Part shown: positions 42,623 through 51,827 of the stretch, piece after piece
Position numbering within the stretch: position 1 is the first letter of the stretch
Layout of the letters: every line of letters starts with the position of its first letter
Notes under the pieces: generated by a model
Told to the model about the DNA's origin: nothing
The model's input: only the letters and a program-made list of their open reading frames with translations
The model's database searches: none
Program-made: the position numbers and the translations under genes
NCBI GenBank assembly: GCA_023386955.1
Contig: JAEWIS010000003.1
Location: forward strand, 1-64,000
Length of the DNA stretch: 64,000 nt
Direction: 5' to 3'
Source of the DNA: Bacillota bacterium
Lineage (GTDB): Bacteria > Bacillota > Bacilli > Paenibacillales > NBRC-103111

Positions 42623-43603
42623 CTAGAGCGGCTTGACCGGAACGCAGATGTCGACGGCAAACCGTCCTTCGGCGTCCGGCTCCGGCTCCGGGTACATTTC
42701 GAAGCATGGCCCGTCATCCGGAGCAAAGCCGGAATCCGGCAGCCAGGTGCCGTATACCCAAGCCCAGGCCTCCGAGAAATCTTTTACCCCCAGCCGGAAC
42801 CGGGCGAAGGCGTATTTGCCCGCGGCAAGGGTCATTTTGCCGATGTCCCCGTCCACCTGGGTATCCTCCGGCACGGTGATGCATACGCTGACGCGCAGCT
42901 TGTCTTCCTCGGTAATATCCGGGCTGTCATGGTACATGATCAGATGCTGGGTTTCGGGGAAGCGGATCAGCCCGCGGGCGCCTGCCCACTTGAACAGCTT
43001 ATCATTCAACCGTTGAAACAGCTCCCCATCCCCCGCATACGGGCCCACATAGCGCACATAAGCCAGGGTCCACTCGGGAATTTCCTTTACCGTTACCGTC
43101 GTTGTTTTCTGTTCCATTTCATACCTCCAGATTTGAGTATGGCCTGCATACTCAATATAAACCTTGGAGGCCGCGGCCGATTTCCCCGGATTGCGTTCCG
43201 CCTTGCTTCCGTTGCGGTCCGTTATACCGAAATTGCTATTGCCCCGCGCCGCTTTGCTCCGCCATTCGGTGGGGGTGACGCCGAAGCGCTGCCGGAAGCC
43301 CCTGGCAAAGGAGGAGGAACCGCCAAAGCCCGTCTCCAGCGCCGCCTCGGTGACACTGACTCCGGGATCACTGGCCAAGAGGAGGGCCGCCTTCTCCAGC
43401 CGCAGCCGCTGAATAAAGCCGAACAGGGTTTCCCCCGTCTGGCTTGCGAAGATCCGGTGGAAGTGATACTTGGAGAATCCCGCCACCCGGGAAAGCTCCT
43501 CTAAGGTCAGCGGATCGGCAAGGTGGTTATCAATATAATCCATCACGCTGTGGACCCGCGCGGCATATTCTCTGGCATTGCCTGCCAACTGCTCCCTTTC
43601 CAT
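42623..43603 (-). CDS. AraC-family regulator with C-terminal GyrI-like effector domain
   Basis: A 326-residue protein. Residues 10-115 form an AraC double helix-turn-helix (LTLEELSRVAGFSKYHFHRIF and VSVTEAALETGFGGSSSFARGFRQRFG; together about residues 37-110). After a linker comes a GyrI-like/SOUL-type ligand-binding domain from about residue 165 (TTVTVKEIPEWTLAYVRYVGPY) to the end. Such Rob/SoxS-like proteins sense small hydrophobic or cationic molecules. GGGAGGG precedes the ATG. It is divergent from the leucine dehydrogenase, but a regulatory link is only a guess. Confidence 0.88.
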   Translation of the reverse strand: MEREQLAGNAREYAARVHSVMDYIDNHLADPLTLEELSRVAGFSKYHFHRIFASQTGETLFGFIQRLRLEKAALLLASDPGVSVTEAALETGFGGSSSFARGFRQRFGVTPTEWRSKAARGNSNFGITDRNGSKAERNPGKSAAASKVYIEYAGHTQIWRYEMEQKTTTVTVKEIPEWTLAYVRYVGPYAGDGELFQRLNDKLFKWAGARGLIRFPETQHLIMYHDSPDITEEDKLRVSVCITVPEDTQVDGDIGKMTLAAGKYAFARFRLGVKDFSEAWAWVYGTWLPDSGFAPDDGPCFEMYPEPEPDAEGRFAVDICVPVKPL

Positions 43604-43683
43604 AACACCCTCCCGACAACTGCTATTTATTGGGTAATAGTCCGTTAATAAGAATTCCCGTTCATCTTACCACGGCCGCCTTC

Positions 43684-43712
43684 TTGACGAAAGGCCCCGC
43701 CCGTCTTAGGCT
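43684..43712 (+). promoter_or_regulatory. promoter candidate for the leucine dehydrogenase
   Basis: TTGACG (43684-43689) and TAGGCT (43707-43712) are 17 bases apart on the plus strand, about 80 bases before the start codon. The -10 match is weak. Confidence 0.35.
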
Positions 43713-43790
43713 GATAAAGAGATCCTAAAGAGCAGGGTTTTGCATATACACCCTAGGATAGACGGTACATATCAGGAAGGTGGAAGCGCC

Positions 43791-44867
43791 ATGAAGCTGT
43801 TTGAAGTGATGGAGAAGGATGATTACGAACAAGTGGTGTTTTGTCAGGACAAGGCCTCCGGCCTCAAAGCGATTATCGCCATCCATGACACCACGCTGGG
43901 CCCCGCTTTGGGCGGCACCCGCATGTGGAATTACGCTTCCGAGGAGGAGGCGCTGACGGACGTGCTCCGGCTGGCCCGGGGTATGACCTACAAGAATGCG
44001 GCGGCGGGGCTAGCGCTGGGCGGCGGCAAAACTGTCATCATCGGCGATTCCAAGACTGCGAAGAATGAAGCGATGTTCCGGGCCTTCGGACATTATGTGC
44101 AGGGCCTGTCAGGCCGTTATATTACCGCCGAGGACGTGGGCACCTGCGTGGAGGACATGGAGATTGTAAGCGAGCATACGCAATACGTTGCAGGGCTGGG
44201 CAAGTCCCGAGGCTCCTCAGGCGATCCGTCCCCCGCTACCGCCTATGGCGTATATGTGGGCATGAAGGCGGCGGCGCGGGAAGCCTTCGGCTCGGACAGC
44301 CTGTCCGGCCTGACGGTGGCTGTGCAGGGTGTTGGCCATGTCGGCTACTATCTCTGCAAGCACCTGCACCAGGAAGGGGCCCGGATCGTTGCGGCAGACC
44401 TGAACAAGGAAGCCTTGGCACGGGTAGAGGCGGAATTCGGGGCGGCCATCGTCAGCCCGGACGCCATCTACGGCGCAGCTTGCGATATTTATGCGCCCTG
44501 TGCCTTGGGTGCTACGCTGAACGACGCCACCATTCCGGTACTGAAGGCCAAGGTGGTCTCCGGCGCGGCCAACAATCAGCTGAAGGAGCCGCGGCACGGT
44601 CTGGCGCTGGCGGAGCGGGGCATTCTCTATGCACCCGACTATGTCATTAATGCAGGCGGCGTGATCAACATTGCCAACGAACAAGGCGGCTACAATGAGG
44701 AGCGGGCTTACCTCCAGGTAGCCAATATCCGCCAGAACCTGGAGGAAGTGTTCCGCATCGCCGCGGTTGAAAAGATGCTTCCCCACGAAGCGGCCGACCG
44801 CCTGGCAGAGAACCGGCTGGCAAACGCCAAAAGCTTGGCCGGCGGCAAAAGCGGCTGCCTCTGCTGA
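43791..44867 (+). CDS. leucine dehydrogenase
   Basis: A 358-residue Glu/Leu/Phe/Val dehydrogenase that interconverts leucine (and valine, isoleucine) with the 2-oxo acid using NAD. Seen are PALGGTRMW, the catalytic-lysine region [11 protein letters not shown], the catalytic YITAEDVGT, and the Rossmann [12 protein letters not shown]. Deamination supplies branched 2-oxo acids for branched-chain fatty acids. ATG at 43791 ([14 protein letters not shown]) has GGAAGGTGG upstream. The gene is visibly richer in G+C than its ribosomal neighbours and is monocistronic. Confidence 0.93.
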   Translation: MKLFEVMEKDDYEQVVFCQDKASGLKAIIAIHDTTLGPALGGTRMWNYASEEEALTDVLRLARGMTYKNAAAGLALGGGKTVIIGDSKTAKNEAMFRAFGHYVQGLSGRYITAEDVGTCVEDMEIVSEHTQYVAGLGKSRGSSGDPSPATAYGVYVGMKAAAREAFGSDSLSGLTVAVQGVGHVGYYLCKHLHQEGARIVAADLNKEALARVEAEFGAAIVSPDAIYGAACDIYAPCALGATLNDATIPVLKAKVVSGAANNQLKEPRHGLALAERGILYAPDYVINAGGVINIANEQGGYNEERAYLQVANIRQNLEEVFRIAAVEKMLPHEAADRLAENRLANAKSLAGGKSGCLC

Positions 44868-44897
44868 TCCTCCCGCTGCTCGTCTAACCCACACGCC

Positions 44898-44925
44898 AAA
44901 AGCCCGGACCACATGGTCCGGGCTC
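44898..44925. terminator. bidirectional terminator between the leucine dehydrogenase and the DUF1861 gene
   Basis: AGCCCGGACC and GGTCCGGGCT pair around ACAT (44901-44924). TTTT follows on the minus strand and CTCTCTT on the plus strand, so it serves both converging genes, better on the minus strand. Confidence 0.8.
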
Positions 44926-44940
44926 TCTTGATATTGCCGT

Positions 44941-45903
44941 TCAGCGTGCGCCTGTCCATAACGCCCCATGCCCTGCAAAGGGATAGTCGATGGTGATACG
45001 CCCCGTCTGACAGTCGCCTATGCCGCTGTACAAATCAGCCTTCCCGTCCGGACGCATGACGATGCCCGAAGCGAAGACGCAATCTGTCAGGTATGGCTTT
45101 TTGGCCGGCCCCGGCGGATAGCAGGAACGGCTGCCGATGAGATGGAGATCTGCAGACTTGCGGGTGGCCGGATCGAACACAAAGGCCATATTCAAGTATA
45201 CCCGCTGCTCTCCTCCGCGCTCATCCTGATCCCGGTAGCTAATATGGCCGATAATGCCAATTTTGCCGCTGTCCAGCAGATACGCCTGATTGACGCCTCC
45301 CCATTCGCCTTCCCCGAAGATGTCATAAATGTATGGCGCGTTGGCAATCACATCCGCGGTCAGCTCATCCAGACTGTTGATGACCGTGAAGCCGATCATG
45401 GATTCGCTGCCATACTTGCCTCGCATATCACTGCTGCGCGGCCGGGAGAATACGCCAATCCTGCCATCAGCCAGAGGAACAAGGCGGATATCCTTCATTT
45501 TGTCAGGCCCCGTGGTGAAATAGTACAAATCATGGAGGTCCGTTCCCCGGAAAAAATAACCGAAGAAGGTGCTGTATGATCCGCGGTCATATTGCACATG
45601 TGTTCCGCCCAGCACCAGCTCATCGCCAATCTCTGCGATATAAGGGTCCTCCAGCGTATAGATCATACTATTCTCGACTGTTGTCCACTCGTCTGGTCCC
45701 GTTTCCTCAAACAGGCGGACCCAGGAGCGGGCCCACTCGTGGCGGCGTTCTACCCGCCCGAACAAATAGCGCTTTCCGTTTCGGATGAACGGAATGGACA
45801 CATTGTACACATCAAAACCGTCCACACCATGAAATCGCAGGGTTGCACTTTCGTAAACCCGCTTCTGCGCTTCAAATTCCGCCTTCCGCTGCTTCAAAGT
45901 CAA
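44941..45903 (-). CDS. DUF1861 family protein, beta-propeller-like
   Basis: A protein of about 320 residues without signal peptide. FHGVDGFDVYNVSIPF, YTLEDPYIAEIGDELVLGGTHV (residues ~88-110), GRIGVFSRPR and WGGVNQAYLLDSGKIGIIGH are blade-like repeats of the DUF1861 family. The EDP motif recalls five-bladed propeller glycosidases and phosphorylases, but no activity is established to my knowledge. TTG at 45903 with GAGGTGG upstream seems the best start; a GTG at 45918 is possible. It is the last gene after an Lpl-type sugar ABC importer, suggesting cytoplasmic carbohydrate processing. Confidence 0.72.
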   Translation of the reverse strand: MTLKQRKAEFEAQKRVYESATLRFHGVDGFDVYNVSIPFIRNGKRYLFGRVERRHEWARSWVRLFEETGPDEWTTVENSMIYTLEDPYIAEIGDELVLGGTHVQYDRGSYSTFFGYFFRGTDLHDLYYFTTGPDKMKDIRLVPLADGRIGVFSRPRSSDMRGKYGSESMIGFTVINSLDELTADVIANAPYIYDIFGEGEWGGVNQAYLLDSGKIGIIGHISYRDQDERGGEQRVYLNMAFVFDPATRKSADLHLIGSRSCYPPGPAKKPYLTDCVFASGIVMRPDGKADLYSGIGDCQTGRITIDYPFAGHGALWTGAR

Positions 45904-46053
45904 TCCTGTCCACCTCACTTCGTTTGCCTGCCGGGAGTTTAGCCGACCGAGTTGTAGACGAATGCATATTCATCGGGTTTCATTCCTTACCCTTCCCAGT
46001 CATTCCACCTGAATATTATTCATCATCGTGTCGTCGGCCAGACTCCCAGTATG

Positions 46054-47616
46054 TTACTTCGCCAGCTTGTTCATAAACTCGATATATTCCTTTTCCGCAT
46101 CCGCTGTGGCCGGGTACCACTTTTTCTCCAGGAAGCTCTTCAGCTGATCCACAGTAATCTCACCTGTGATATACTTCTGCTCCTGCTCATCCTTTTCCTT
46201 GATCAGGTCGGGAATGGTGTTGCCCAGGTTCAACAGTTTGGGCGAACGGACAGCCGGCACGTTCTCTGTCTTCATCTTCTTCTGCGCGGCAGCCCACTGC
46301 TCCTTGAACTTGGCCAGCTTCTCGGGCGAATCGGCATTCTCGATGATCGCGCCTTCCCCGTTAATGGCATTGGCCAACGTCATATACGTGCTGGTCAGCG
46401 TATTCACCTTGGCGGCTTGCTCCGTGCTGCGGACGAGAGCCTTGCTTGCGGGATCATAGCTGTCATAAGTCAGACCCTTCAACCCGATCTGGAACAAGGC
46501 ATTCGCTTCCGGCGTATTGCCCCAATCCAGGAAACGCAGCACTTCATCCACATTTTTGCTGTTCTTGCTGATCATCCAGCCGCCCCAGGTGGCGACGGTC
46601 ACCAAATTCCGCGCCTCTCCCTTGCTGTTCTTCAGCACACCATGATAGGTAAACTTTTTGTCGGCATCCTTGTCCCGGCCCAGATTAACCATAACACCAT
46701 ATTGATGGGAAGGCACCATGCCGACTTTTCCCTGATTCAGCTTCTCCAGATCCACATACGACTTGTTGATGATAAATTCGGGATCAATAATCTTTTCGCT
46801 ATGCAGCTGCTTCAGGTAGGTCAGATAAGGAAGATATCCGGACATTTTCTCCTTGATCTTATAATTTCCATCCGTATCCTTCACCCCGTTCACCAATGGC
46901 AAATCGAAAGCGCCGGCGATGAAGTTGGTAGGCGCCCACACACCAATCTGGCTCAACCCAAAGGTATCCGCCTTGCCGTTGCCGTCCGGGTCGTTCTTGG
47001 TGAACGCCCGCAGCACATTGGTCAGCTCATCCAGGGTTTCGGGAGCCTTCAGCCCCAGCTTATCCAGCCATACCTGGTTGACCATATAGCCCCAATGGTT
47101 CACGATATTGGTTCTGGGAATCACGTATATCTTGCCGTCGTTGACAGACTTGACGCTGTCCCACATTTCCTTGGTGATATTCTTCATCAGATTGGGATAC
47201 TTGGAGATCTTATCATCCAAGGGAAGCAGCAAACCGTTCTGCGCCCAGGTTTCCATGCTGGCATCGGCGCCGCCCCAGTTATAAATCAGATCCGGCAGTT
47301 CGCCCGACGCCATCATTACCTTCAGTTTGTCTGTGTAGTTGTTGATGGGAGGCGCTTCGATGGACAGCTTCACATTGGCCAGCTTCTCCGCCTCGGCGAC
47401 CACCGGGTTATTCTCCACTACAATTCCTGCATTCACCCGGTTGAACATCTTGATGGTTACCGGAGCTTTGGCCGCCGGGCTTGATCCATTGGAGGCACCC
47501 GGATTGGCAGTGCCTGCGCTGTCTTTGTCACCGCTTCCACAACCGGACACAACTGCAGTCAAAACCAGGGTGGACGCCAGCAAACTTGCAGAAAGCTTGT
47601 TTGATCTAGTCAACAC
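46054..47616 (-). CDS. ABC transporter substrate-binding lipoprotein, LplA-like
   Basis: A 520-residue family 1 extracellular binding protein. The signal peptide ends in VVSGCGSG, so the cysteine near residue 26 is lipidated; a Ser/Gly/Ala linker follows. The mature part has the sugar-binding-protein phrases MMASGELPDLIYNWGG and KNDPDGNGKADTFGL. Paenibacillus-type LplA proteins bind oligosaccharides; the ligand here is unknown. The start is GTG preceded by GGGGAG. It follows the two permease genes and precedes the DUF1861 gene. Confidence 0.88.
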   Translation of the reverse strand: MLTRSNKLSASLLASTLVLTAVVSGCGSGDKDSAGTANPGASNGSSPAAKAPVTIKMFNRVNAGIVVENNPVVAEAEKLANVKLSIEAPPINNYTDKLKVMMASGELPDLIYNWGGADASMETWAQNGLLLPLDDKISKYPNLMKNITKEMWDSVKSVNDGKIYVIPRTNIVNHWGYMVNQVWLDKLGLKAPETLDELTNVLRAFTKNDPDGNGKADTFGLSQIGVWAPTNFIAGAFDLPLVNGVKDTDGNYKIKEKMSGYLPYLTYLKQLHSEKIIDPEFIINKSYVDLEKLNQGKVGMVPSHQYGVMVNLGRDKDADKKFTYHGVLKNSKGEARNLVTVATWGGWMISKNSKNVDEVLRFLDWGNTPEANALFQIGLKGLTYDSYDPASKALVRSTEQAAKVNTLTSTYMTLANAINGEGAIIENADSPEKLAKFKEQWAAAQKKMKTENVPAVRSPKLLNLGNTIPDLIKEKDEQEQKYITGEITVDQLKSFLEKKWYPATADAEKEYIEFMNKLAK

Positions 47617-47692
47617 AAATCTCCCCTTTATCCTGATTATCTATTACAACTGCCATAACTGTCGCAGCTATAACCGAGTAAACCTTAAGGAC

Positions 47693-48559
47693 TTATCCTT
47701 TAATGGATCCCACCAGCAAGCCTTTCATGAAAAACCGCTGCAAAAACGGATACACCAAAATAATGGGCAATGTGGCAAAAACAATAATCGCCATCTTCAG
47801 GGTGAATTCTGTCACGCTGCCATTATCCATCATATCCCGGGCTAACCCGCCATCCTCCACCACCAAGTCCCGCAGAATGAGCATCAACGGCCACAAGCTG
47901 CGTTTGGAGGTATAGATAATGGCGGAGAAGAACGTATTCCATTGGCCCACTGCGTGGAAAATAACGAAGGTCGCAATCGCCGGCTTGGATAGCGGAATAA
48001 TAATCCGGAACAGCACCTTGATCTCATTGGCCCCGTCGATATAGGCGGATTCCTCCAGACTGGGGGGGATGGAACCGATGAAGTTCTTCATCAAAATCAA
48101 GTTGTACGCTCCCAAAACCCCCGGCAATATCAAGCTCCAGATGGTATTGTACAAACCCAGCGTCTTGATCAGGTAGAAGTTAGGAATGAGGCCCCCGTTA
48201 AAAAACATGGTGAACACGATAAGCGCCAGAATGACATTCCGCCCCTTCAAATCCGGCTTGGACAGGGGATAAGCGGAAATAACCAGCAGGAGAATGTTCA
48301 GCGCCACACCAACAAGCGTAATCAATATCGTAACCTTGTAGCCGCTCCACATTAGCGGCATTTGGAAAATTTGCTTGTATGCGCCAAACTCCAGGCGGCT
48401 GGGGATCATCCGCAGCGGATGCTCCAGGTACTCCGTATAGGGAGTTACCGAGAAGGCGACGACATAAAGAAAGGGAAACAAACATGCCACGGAAAATAGG
48501 GTCACAAAAATATAGTTGAATACGCTAAACACCCGATCGCCTACGCCATTGTTTACCAT
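47693..48559 (-). CDS. carbohydrate ABC transporter permease, LplC/YtcP-like
   Basis: A 288-residue MalG-type permease with six membrane helices. The EAA loop reads EESAYIDGANEIKVLFRII and couples to an ATPase. No ATPase gene is nearby, so a shared MsmX-like ATPase encoded elsewhere is likely. The start codon overlaps the end of the upstream permease gene by seven bases. The C-terminus ends KGLLVGSIKG, typical of the family. Confidence 0.9.
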   Translation of the reverse strand: MVNNGVGDRVFSVFNYIFVTLFSVACLFPFLYVVAFSVTPYTEYLEHPLRMIPSRLEFGAYKQIFQMPLMWSGYKVTILITLVGVALNILLLVISAYPLSKPDLKGRNVILALIVFTMFFNGGLIPNFYLIKTLGLYNTIWSLILPGVLGAYNLILMKNFIGSIPPSLEESAYIDGANEIKVLFRIIIPLSKPAIATFVIFHAVGQWNTFFSAIIYTSKRSLWPLMLILRDLVVEDGGLARDMMDNGSVTEFTLKMAIIVFATLPIILVYPFLQRFFMKGLLVGSIKG

Positions 48560-49488
48560 ATGCCATCCTCCTTCATCATTTTGGCCAGACGGTCACCCAT
48601 CATCAGGAAGATCAGGCCAATAACAGAAGTGAACAGCCCCACAGTTGTTCCGAAGGAGAACCGGCTGCCCAATAATCCCACCCGGTACGAATAGGTCTCG
48701 AACACCTCAGACACACTCAGATTCATAGGATTTTGCAAGACGAATATTTGCTCGAAGCCGTTGCCCATAATATGGCCCAGACGGAGTATGAACAGCACCA
48801 TAATGGTGGACTTGATGCCAGGCACCGTCACATACCAAATCCGCTGCAGGCGGCTGGCGCCGTCTATACTGGCGGCTTCGTACAATTCAGAATTAATGCC
48901 GGTGATGGCGGCCAGGAAAATGATGCTGCCCCAGCCGGCTTCCTTCCAGATGCTGCTCAGCACCACAATGGGACGGAAGTAACTCACATCAGCCAGGAAG
49001 AAGACCTCTTCGAAGCCAAACTGCTTGAGAAAAATATTGACGAGCCCCCAGCTGGGAGACAGGAAGTTCACGAGAATACCGCCGATAACTACCCAGGAAA
49101 TAAAGTGCGGCAAATAGATAATGGTTTGGGTCAAACGCTGGTATGTCACCTGGCGGATTTCGTTTAACAAAAGCGCCAGCAGGATCGGGAAAGGAAAGGT
49201 GAATACCAGCCGCAGAAGCCCCAGATAAAACGAGTTCCAGAACACCTGGTAAAAATCACTCAGCCCGAACATGTACTTGAAATGCTCGAAACCTACCCAA
49301 GGACTATGAATAATCCCTTTGGCAAAGTTGAAGTCCTTAAACGCAATAATGATTCCGTACATGGGGATGTAGTTGAAAATAAAAAAGTAGATCACACATG
49401 GAATAAGTAGAATATACAGATACTTCTTCCTGTTCAGATACCGCAAAGCTTTTTTGGCCCGTGTCGAATTCGCAACCACTCTGCTCAC
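48553..49488 (-). CDS. carbohydrate ABC transporter permease, LplB-like
   Basis: A MalF-type permease of about 311 residues with six membrane helices. The first, YLYILLIPCVIYFFIFNYIP, is followed by MYGIIIAFKDFNFAKGI, a phrase typical of LplB. The EAA loop reads YEAASIDGASRLQRIWYVTVP. GTG at 49488 (GAGGGGG five bases upstream) or at 49479 (AAAGGGG upstream) is more plausible than the frame opening at 49530. It is the first gene of the importer operon. Confidence 0.88.
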   Translation of the reverse strand: MSRVVANSTRAKKALRYLNRKKYLYILLIPCVIYFFIFNYIPMYGIIIAFKDFNFAKGIIHSPWVGFEHFKYMFGLSDFYQVFWNSFYLGLLRLVFTFPFPILLALLLNEIRQVTYQRLTQTIIYLPHFISWVVIGGILVNFLSPSWGLVNIFLKQFGFEEVFFLADVSYFRPIVVLSSIWKEAGWGSIIFLAAITGINSELYEAASIDGASRLQRIWYVTVPGIKSTIMVLFILRLGHIMGNGFEQIFVLQNPMNLSVSEVFETYSYRVGLLGSRFSFGTTVGLFTSVIGLIFLMMGDRLAKMMKEDGIW

Positions 49489-49582
49489 CCCTTTCCCCCT
49501 CAGTATAGGGGCCCGAAGAAAACACAACATTCAGAAATTATCGATAAACAGATACGATTTTTCGATTGCATTTTTCTGCACA

Positions 49583-49628
49583 AAAAAAGCCGGACAGAAA
49601 ACAGCAACGTTTTCCGTTCGGCTTTTTT
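49583..49628. terminator. bidirectional hairpin upstream of the importer operon
   Basis: AAAGCCGGACAGAAAAC pairs imperfectly with GTTTTCCGTTCGGCTTT, with A or T runs on both sides. It separates sigH from the importer genes. Confidence 0.75.
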
Positions 49629-49672
49629 GGATACGGCCCATACCGCCCGCCCCGCGGGGCATACGGAGGCCA

Positions 49673-49712
49673 TAAAAACAAAACGCCGCGCTCCTTAAGG
49701 GAATGCGGCGTT
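49673..49712 (-). terminator. terminator of sigH
   Basis: On the minus strand AACGCCGC and GCGGCGTT pair and are followed by TTGTTTTT. It begins three bases past the sigH stop codon. Confidence 0.85.
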
Positions 49713-49714
49713 CT

Positions 49715-50362
49715 TTAAGGCAGGTCTCTGATTTCCAGATAGCGTTCCAGCTTTCGCTTGACGCGCTGGAGAGCGTTGTCTATCGACTTGACATGACGGT
49801 CCAGGTCAACGGCAATCTCCTGATAGGAGCGGCCGTCTAAATACAGCATAAGTACCCTGCGCTCCAGATCGCTCAAGAGCTCTCCCATCTTGTCCTCCAG
49901 GCCGCTGAATTCCTCCTGGTTGATAATCAGCTCTTCCGGGTCGGTCACTCTGGAACCGCAAATCACGTCAAGAAGGGTCCGGTCGGAATCCTCGTCGTAG
50001 ATGGGCTTGTCCAAAGAAACATAGGAATTGAGAGGGATATGCTTCTGACGGGTTGCGGTTTTGATGGCTGTGATAATCTGACGGGTAATACACAGCTCGG
50101 CGAATGCCTTGAAGGAGGCTAGCTTGTCCCCGCGGAAATCACGGATGGATTTGTACAGGCCGATCATACCCTCCTGCACGATATCCTCGCGGTCCGCTCC
50201 AATGAGAAAGTAGGAACGGGCTTTGGCGCGTACAAAGTTTTTATACTTGTTAATCAAGTACTCCAGGGCTTCGGCGTCGCCTTCGCGGACAGCTTCCACA
50301 TTGTCTTCGTCGGATCGGAGCTCTATTTCGGACTTTCTCCACATATTGAGGTCGACACTCAC
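49715..50362 (-). CDS. sigH: RNA polymerase sigma factor SigH (sigma-30)
   Basis: This 215-residue sigma-70 family factor directs entry into sporulation and competence genes. Region 2 includes EYLINKYKNFVRAKARSYFLIG and EDIVQEGMIGLYKSIRDF (residues ~36-85). Region 4 includes LSDLERRVLMLYLDGRSYQEIAVDLDRHVKSIDNALQRVK, a helix-turn-helix (residues ~160-200). GTG at 50362 is preceded by GGAGGGG; the frame opens at 50449. It has its own promoter and terminator. Confidence 0.96.
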   Translation of the reverse strand: MSVDLNMWRKSEIELRSDEDNVEAVREGDAEALEYLINKYKNFVRAKARSYFLIGADREDIVQEGMIGLYKSIRDFRGDKLASFKAFAELCITRQIITAIKTATRQKHIPLNSYVSLDKPIYDEDSDRTLLDVICGSRVTDPEELIINQEEFSGLEDKMGELLSDLERRVLMLYLDGRSYQEIAVDLDRHVKSIDNALQRVKRKLERYLEIRDLP

Positions 50363-50419
50363 ATAAAACCCCTCCGGCCAAGCCCCACAAGGCTTATTCC
50401 ACGTGCAAAAGATAGGATT

Positions 50420-50449
50420 AGTATACATGATGCCCTGAATTATCGTCAA
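50420..50449 (-). promoter_or_regulatory. promoter of sigH
   Basis: TTGACG (50444-50449) and TATACT (50420-50425) are 18 bases apart on the minus strand, about 50 bases before the GTG start. This is a vegetative sigma-A type promoter. Confidence 0.65.
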
Positions 50450-50519
50450 CTAGCGCCATTTGGAAAACCCGTGAATTTTTCTAGAATATGCCATCACTAC
50501 CCTGAAAAAGACAATTCAT

Positions 50520-50539
50520 GCCGCTTCAGCGGAAGCGGC
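50520..50539. terminator. hairpin after rae1
   Basis: GCCGCTTC and GAAGCGGC are perfect 8-base complements around four bases. On the minus strand a T run appears only ten bases later, so termination after the cysE-to-rae1 operon would be weak. Confidence 0.5.
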
Positions 50540-50563
50540 ACCCGGCATTCTAGTATATCTACC

Positions 50564-51076
50564 CTAGTTGCCGCGGCGCCACTTTTCGAAGATTTGCTTA
50601 ATATCGTCCGGCAGCGCCCCGTCGATGGAATTTTTCTTGCCTGCATCCTTGAGCTGAATCCGTTCCTCCACATCCCGCCGCGACTGCTTCACCTTCACCA
50701 GAAGCTCTCTGGCCGTAAGGCGGAAGGCTCCTTGTCCAAAAATCACGCTTTGCTCCGCCATATCCGAGGTAGCCACATACACATGGCGCCTGCGGCCGAT
50801 AAGGCTTAAGCTTAACCGTTCGATCAGTTCGTCCGCCGTTTCCTTCTCCCGGGTGTAGACAATCTCCAGCTTGCTCTCCACATATTTGCCCCCAAGGCCG
50901 GGGACCTTGTAGGCGTCGAATACCAGATACACCTTCATGCCGCTGTACGCCTGGTAATCCGCCAGCATCCCGATCAGCCTGTCCCTGGCTTCCTCCAGCT
51001 CCACATCCTTCAGCTTCGCCAGCTCCGGCCAGGCCCCGATAATATTGTAGCCGTCCACGATCAGGTATTCTTTCAT
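50564..51076 (-). CDS. rae1: NYN-domain ribonuclease Rae1 (YacP)
   Basis: A 170-residue PIN-like NYN nuclease with EYLIVDGYNIIGAWP, YLVFDAYKVPG, TADELIERL and VYVATSDMAEQ carrying the acidic residues. In Bacillus Rae1 enters the ribosomal A site and cleaves mRNA in a translation-dependent way. It lies ten bases after rlmB in the cysE-cysS-mrnC-rlmB-rae1 run. Confidence 0.92.
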   Translation of the reverse strand: MKEYLIVDGYNIIGAWPELAKLKDVELEEARDRLIGMLADYQAYSGMKVYLVFDAYKVPGLGGKYVESKLEIVYTREKETADELIERLSLSLIGRRRHVYVATSDMAEQSVIFGQGAFRLTARELLVKVKQSRRDVEERIQLKDAGKKNSIDGALPDDIKQIFEKWRRGN

Positions 51077-51085
51077 CGGCTGGCC

Positions 51086-51826
51086 TTATTTCTTGGGCAA
51101 ACGCTGGCGGACAGCCTCATACATGAAGATGGAAGCCGCAACCGAGGCGTTCAGGGAATTGATTTGTCCGGCCATAGGCAGCTTGACGTTGAAGTCGCAG
51201 CTCTCCTTCACCAATCTTCCCATTCCCTTGCCCTCGTTTCCGATCACAATGGCAATGGGCATGGTGAAATCCACATCATACAGCATTTTGTCCGTATGCA
51301 CGTCCGCGCCGACTACCCAAACACCCGCTTTTTTGAGCTCCTCGATGGTTTGGGACAGGTTGGTCACCTTGGCTACAGGCACATACTCCACCGCACCTGC
51401 AGAAATTTTGGATACGGTGGCCGTGAGCCCAACGGAACGGCGCTTGGGGATAATAATGCCATGGGCCCCGGCACAATCCGCTGTCCGCAGGATCGAGCCC
51501 AGATTATGCGGGTCCTCAATTTCATCCAGGATCAGGAGAAACGGAGCTTCCCCTTTATCCCTGGCTCTGGCCAACAAGTCCTCCACCTCCGCATATTCGT
51601 AAGGGGCCACTTGGGCGACAACGCCTTGATGGGCGATGCCTTGAGCCATCTGGTCCAGCTTGCGTTTGTCCGCGGTTTGGATGATGATGCCCGCATTTTT
51701 TGCCTCCGCAAAAATAGGCTGGACAAGATGCTTCTGGGCATTGTCCGCAATCCAGATTTTATTGATGGTGCGGCCGGAGCGCAGAGCCTCCAACACCGAA
51801 TGTTTGCCGCCGATTATATCTTCCAT
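51086..51826 (-). CDS. rlmB: 23S rRNA (guanosine-2'-O-)-methyltransferase RlmB
   Basis: A SpoU-family SPOUT methyltransferase of about 246 residues with an N-terminal L30e-like substrate-binding domain (EDIIGGKHSVLEALRSGR). The C-terminal SPOUT knot has LDEIEDPHNLGSILRTAD, VIGNEGKGM and PMAGQINSLNASVA. ATG at 51826 (MEDIIGG) has AGAGAGG nine bases upstream; the ATG at 51835 abuts that site and is less likely. It begins one base after the mrnC stop codon. Confidence 0.93.
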   Translation of the reverse strand: MEDIIGGKHSVLEALRSGRTINKIWIADNAQKHLVQPIFAEAKNAGIIIQTADKRKLDQMAQGIAHQGVVAQVAPYEYAEVEDLLARARDKGEAPFLLILDEIEDPHNLGSILRTADCAGAHGIIIPKRRSVGLTATVSKISAGAVEYVPVAKVTNLSQTIEELKKAGVWVVGADVHTDKMLYDVDFTMPIAIVIGNEGKGMGRLVKESCDFNVKLPMAGQINSLNASVAASIFMYEAVRQRLPKK

Positions 51827-51827
51827 G

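Noticed and set aside
46051..47484. 477-codon open frame opposite the binding lipoprotein
   Set aside because: It is antisense to a clear lipoprotein with signal peptide and binding-protein motifs, and has no independent support.
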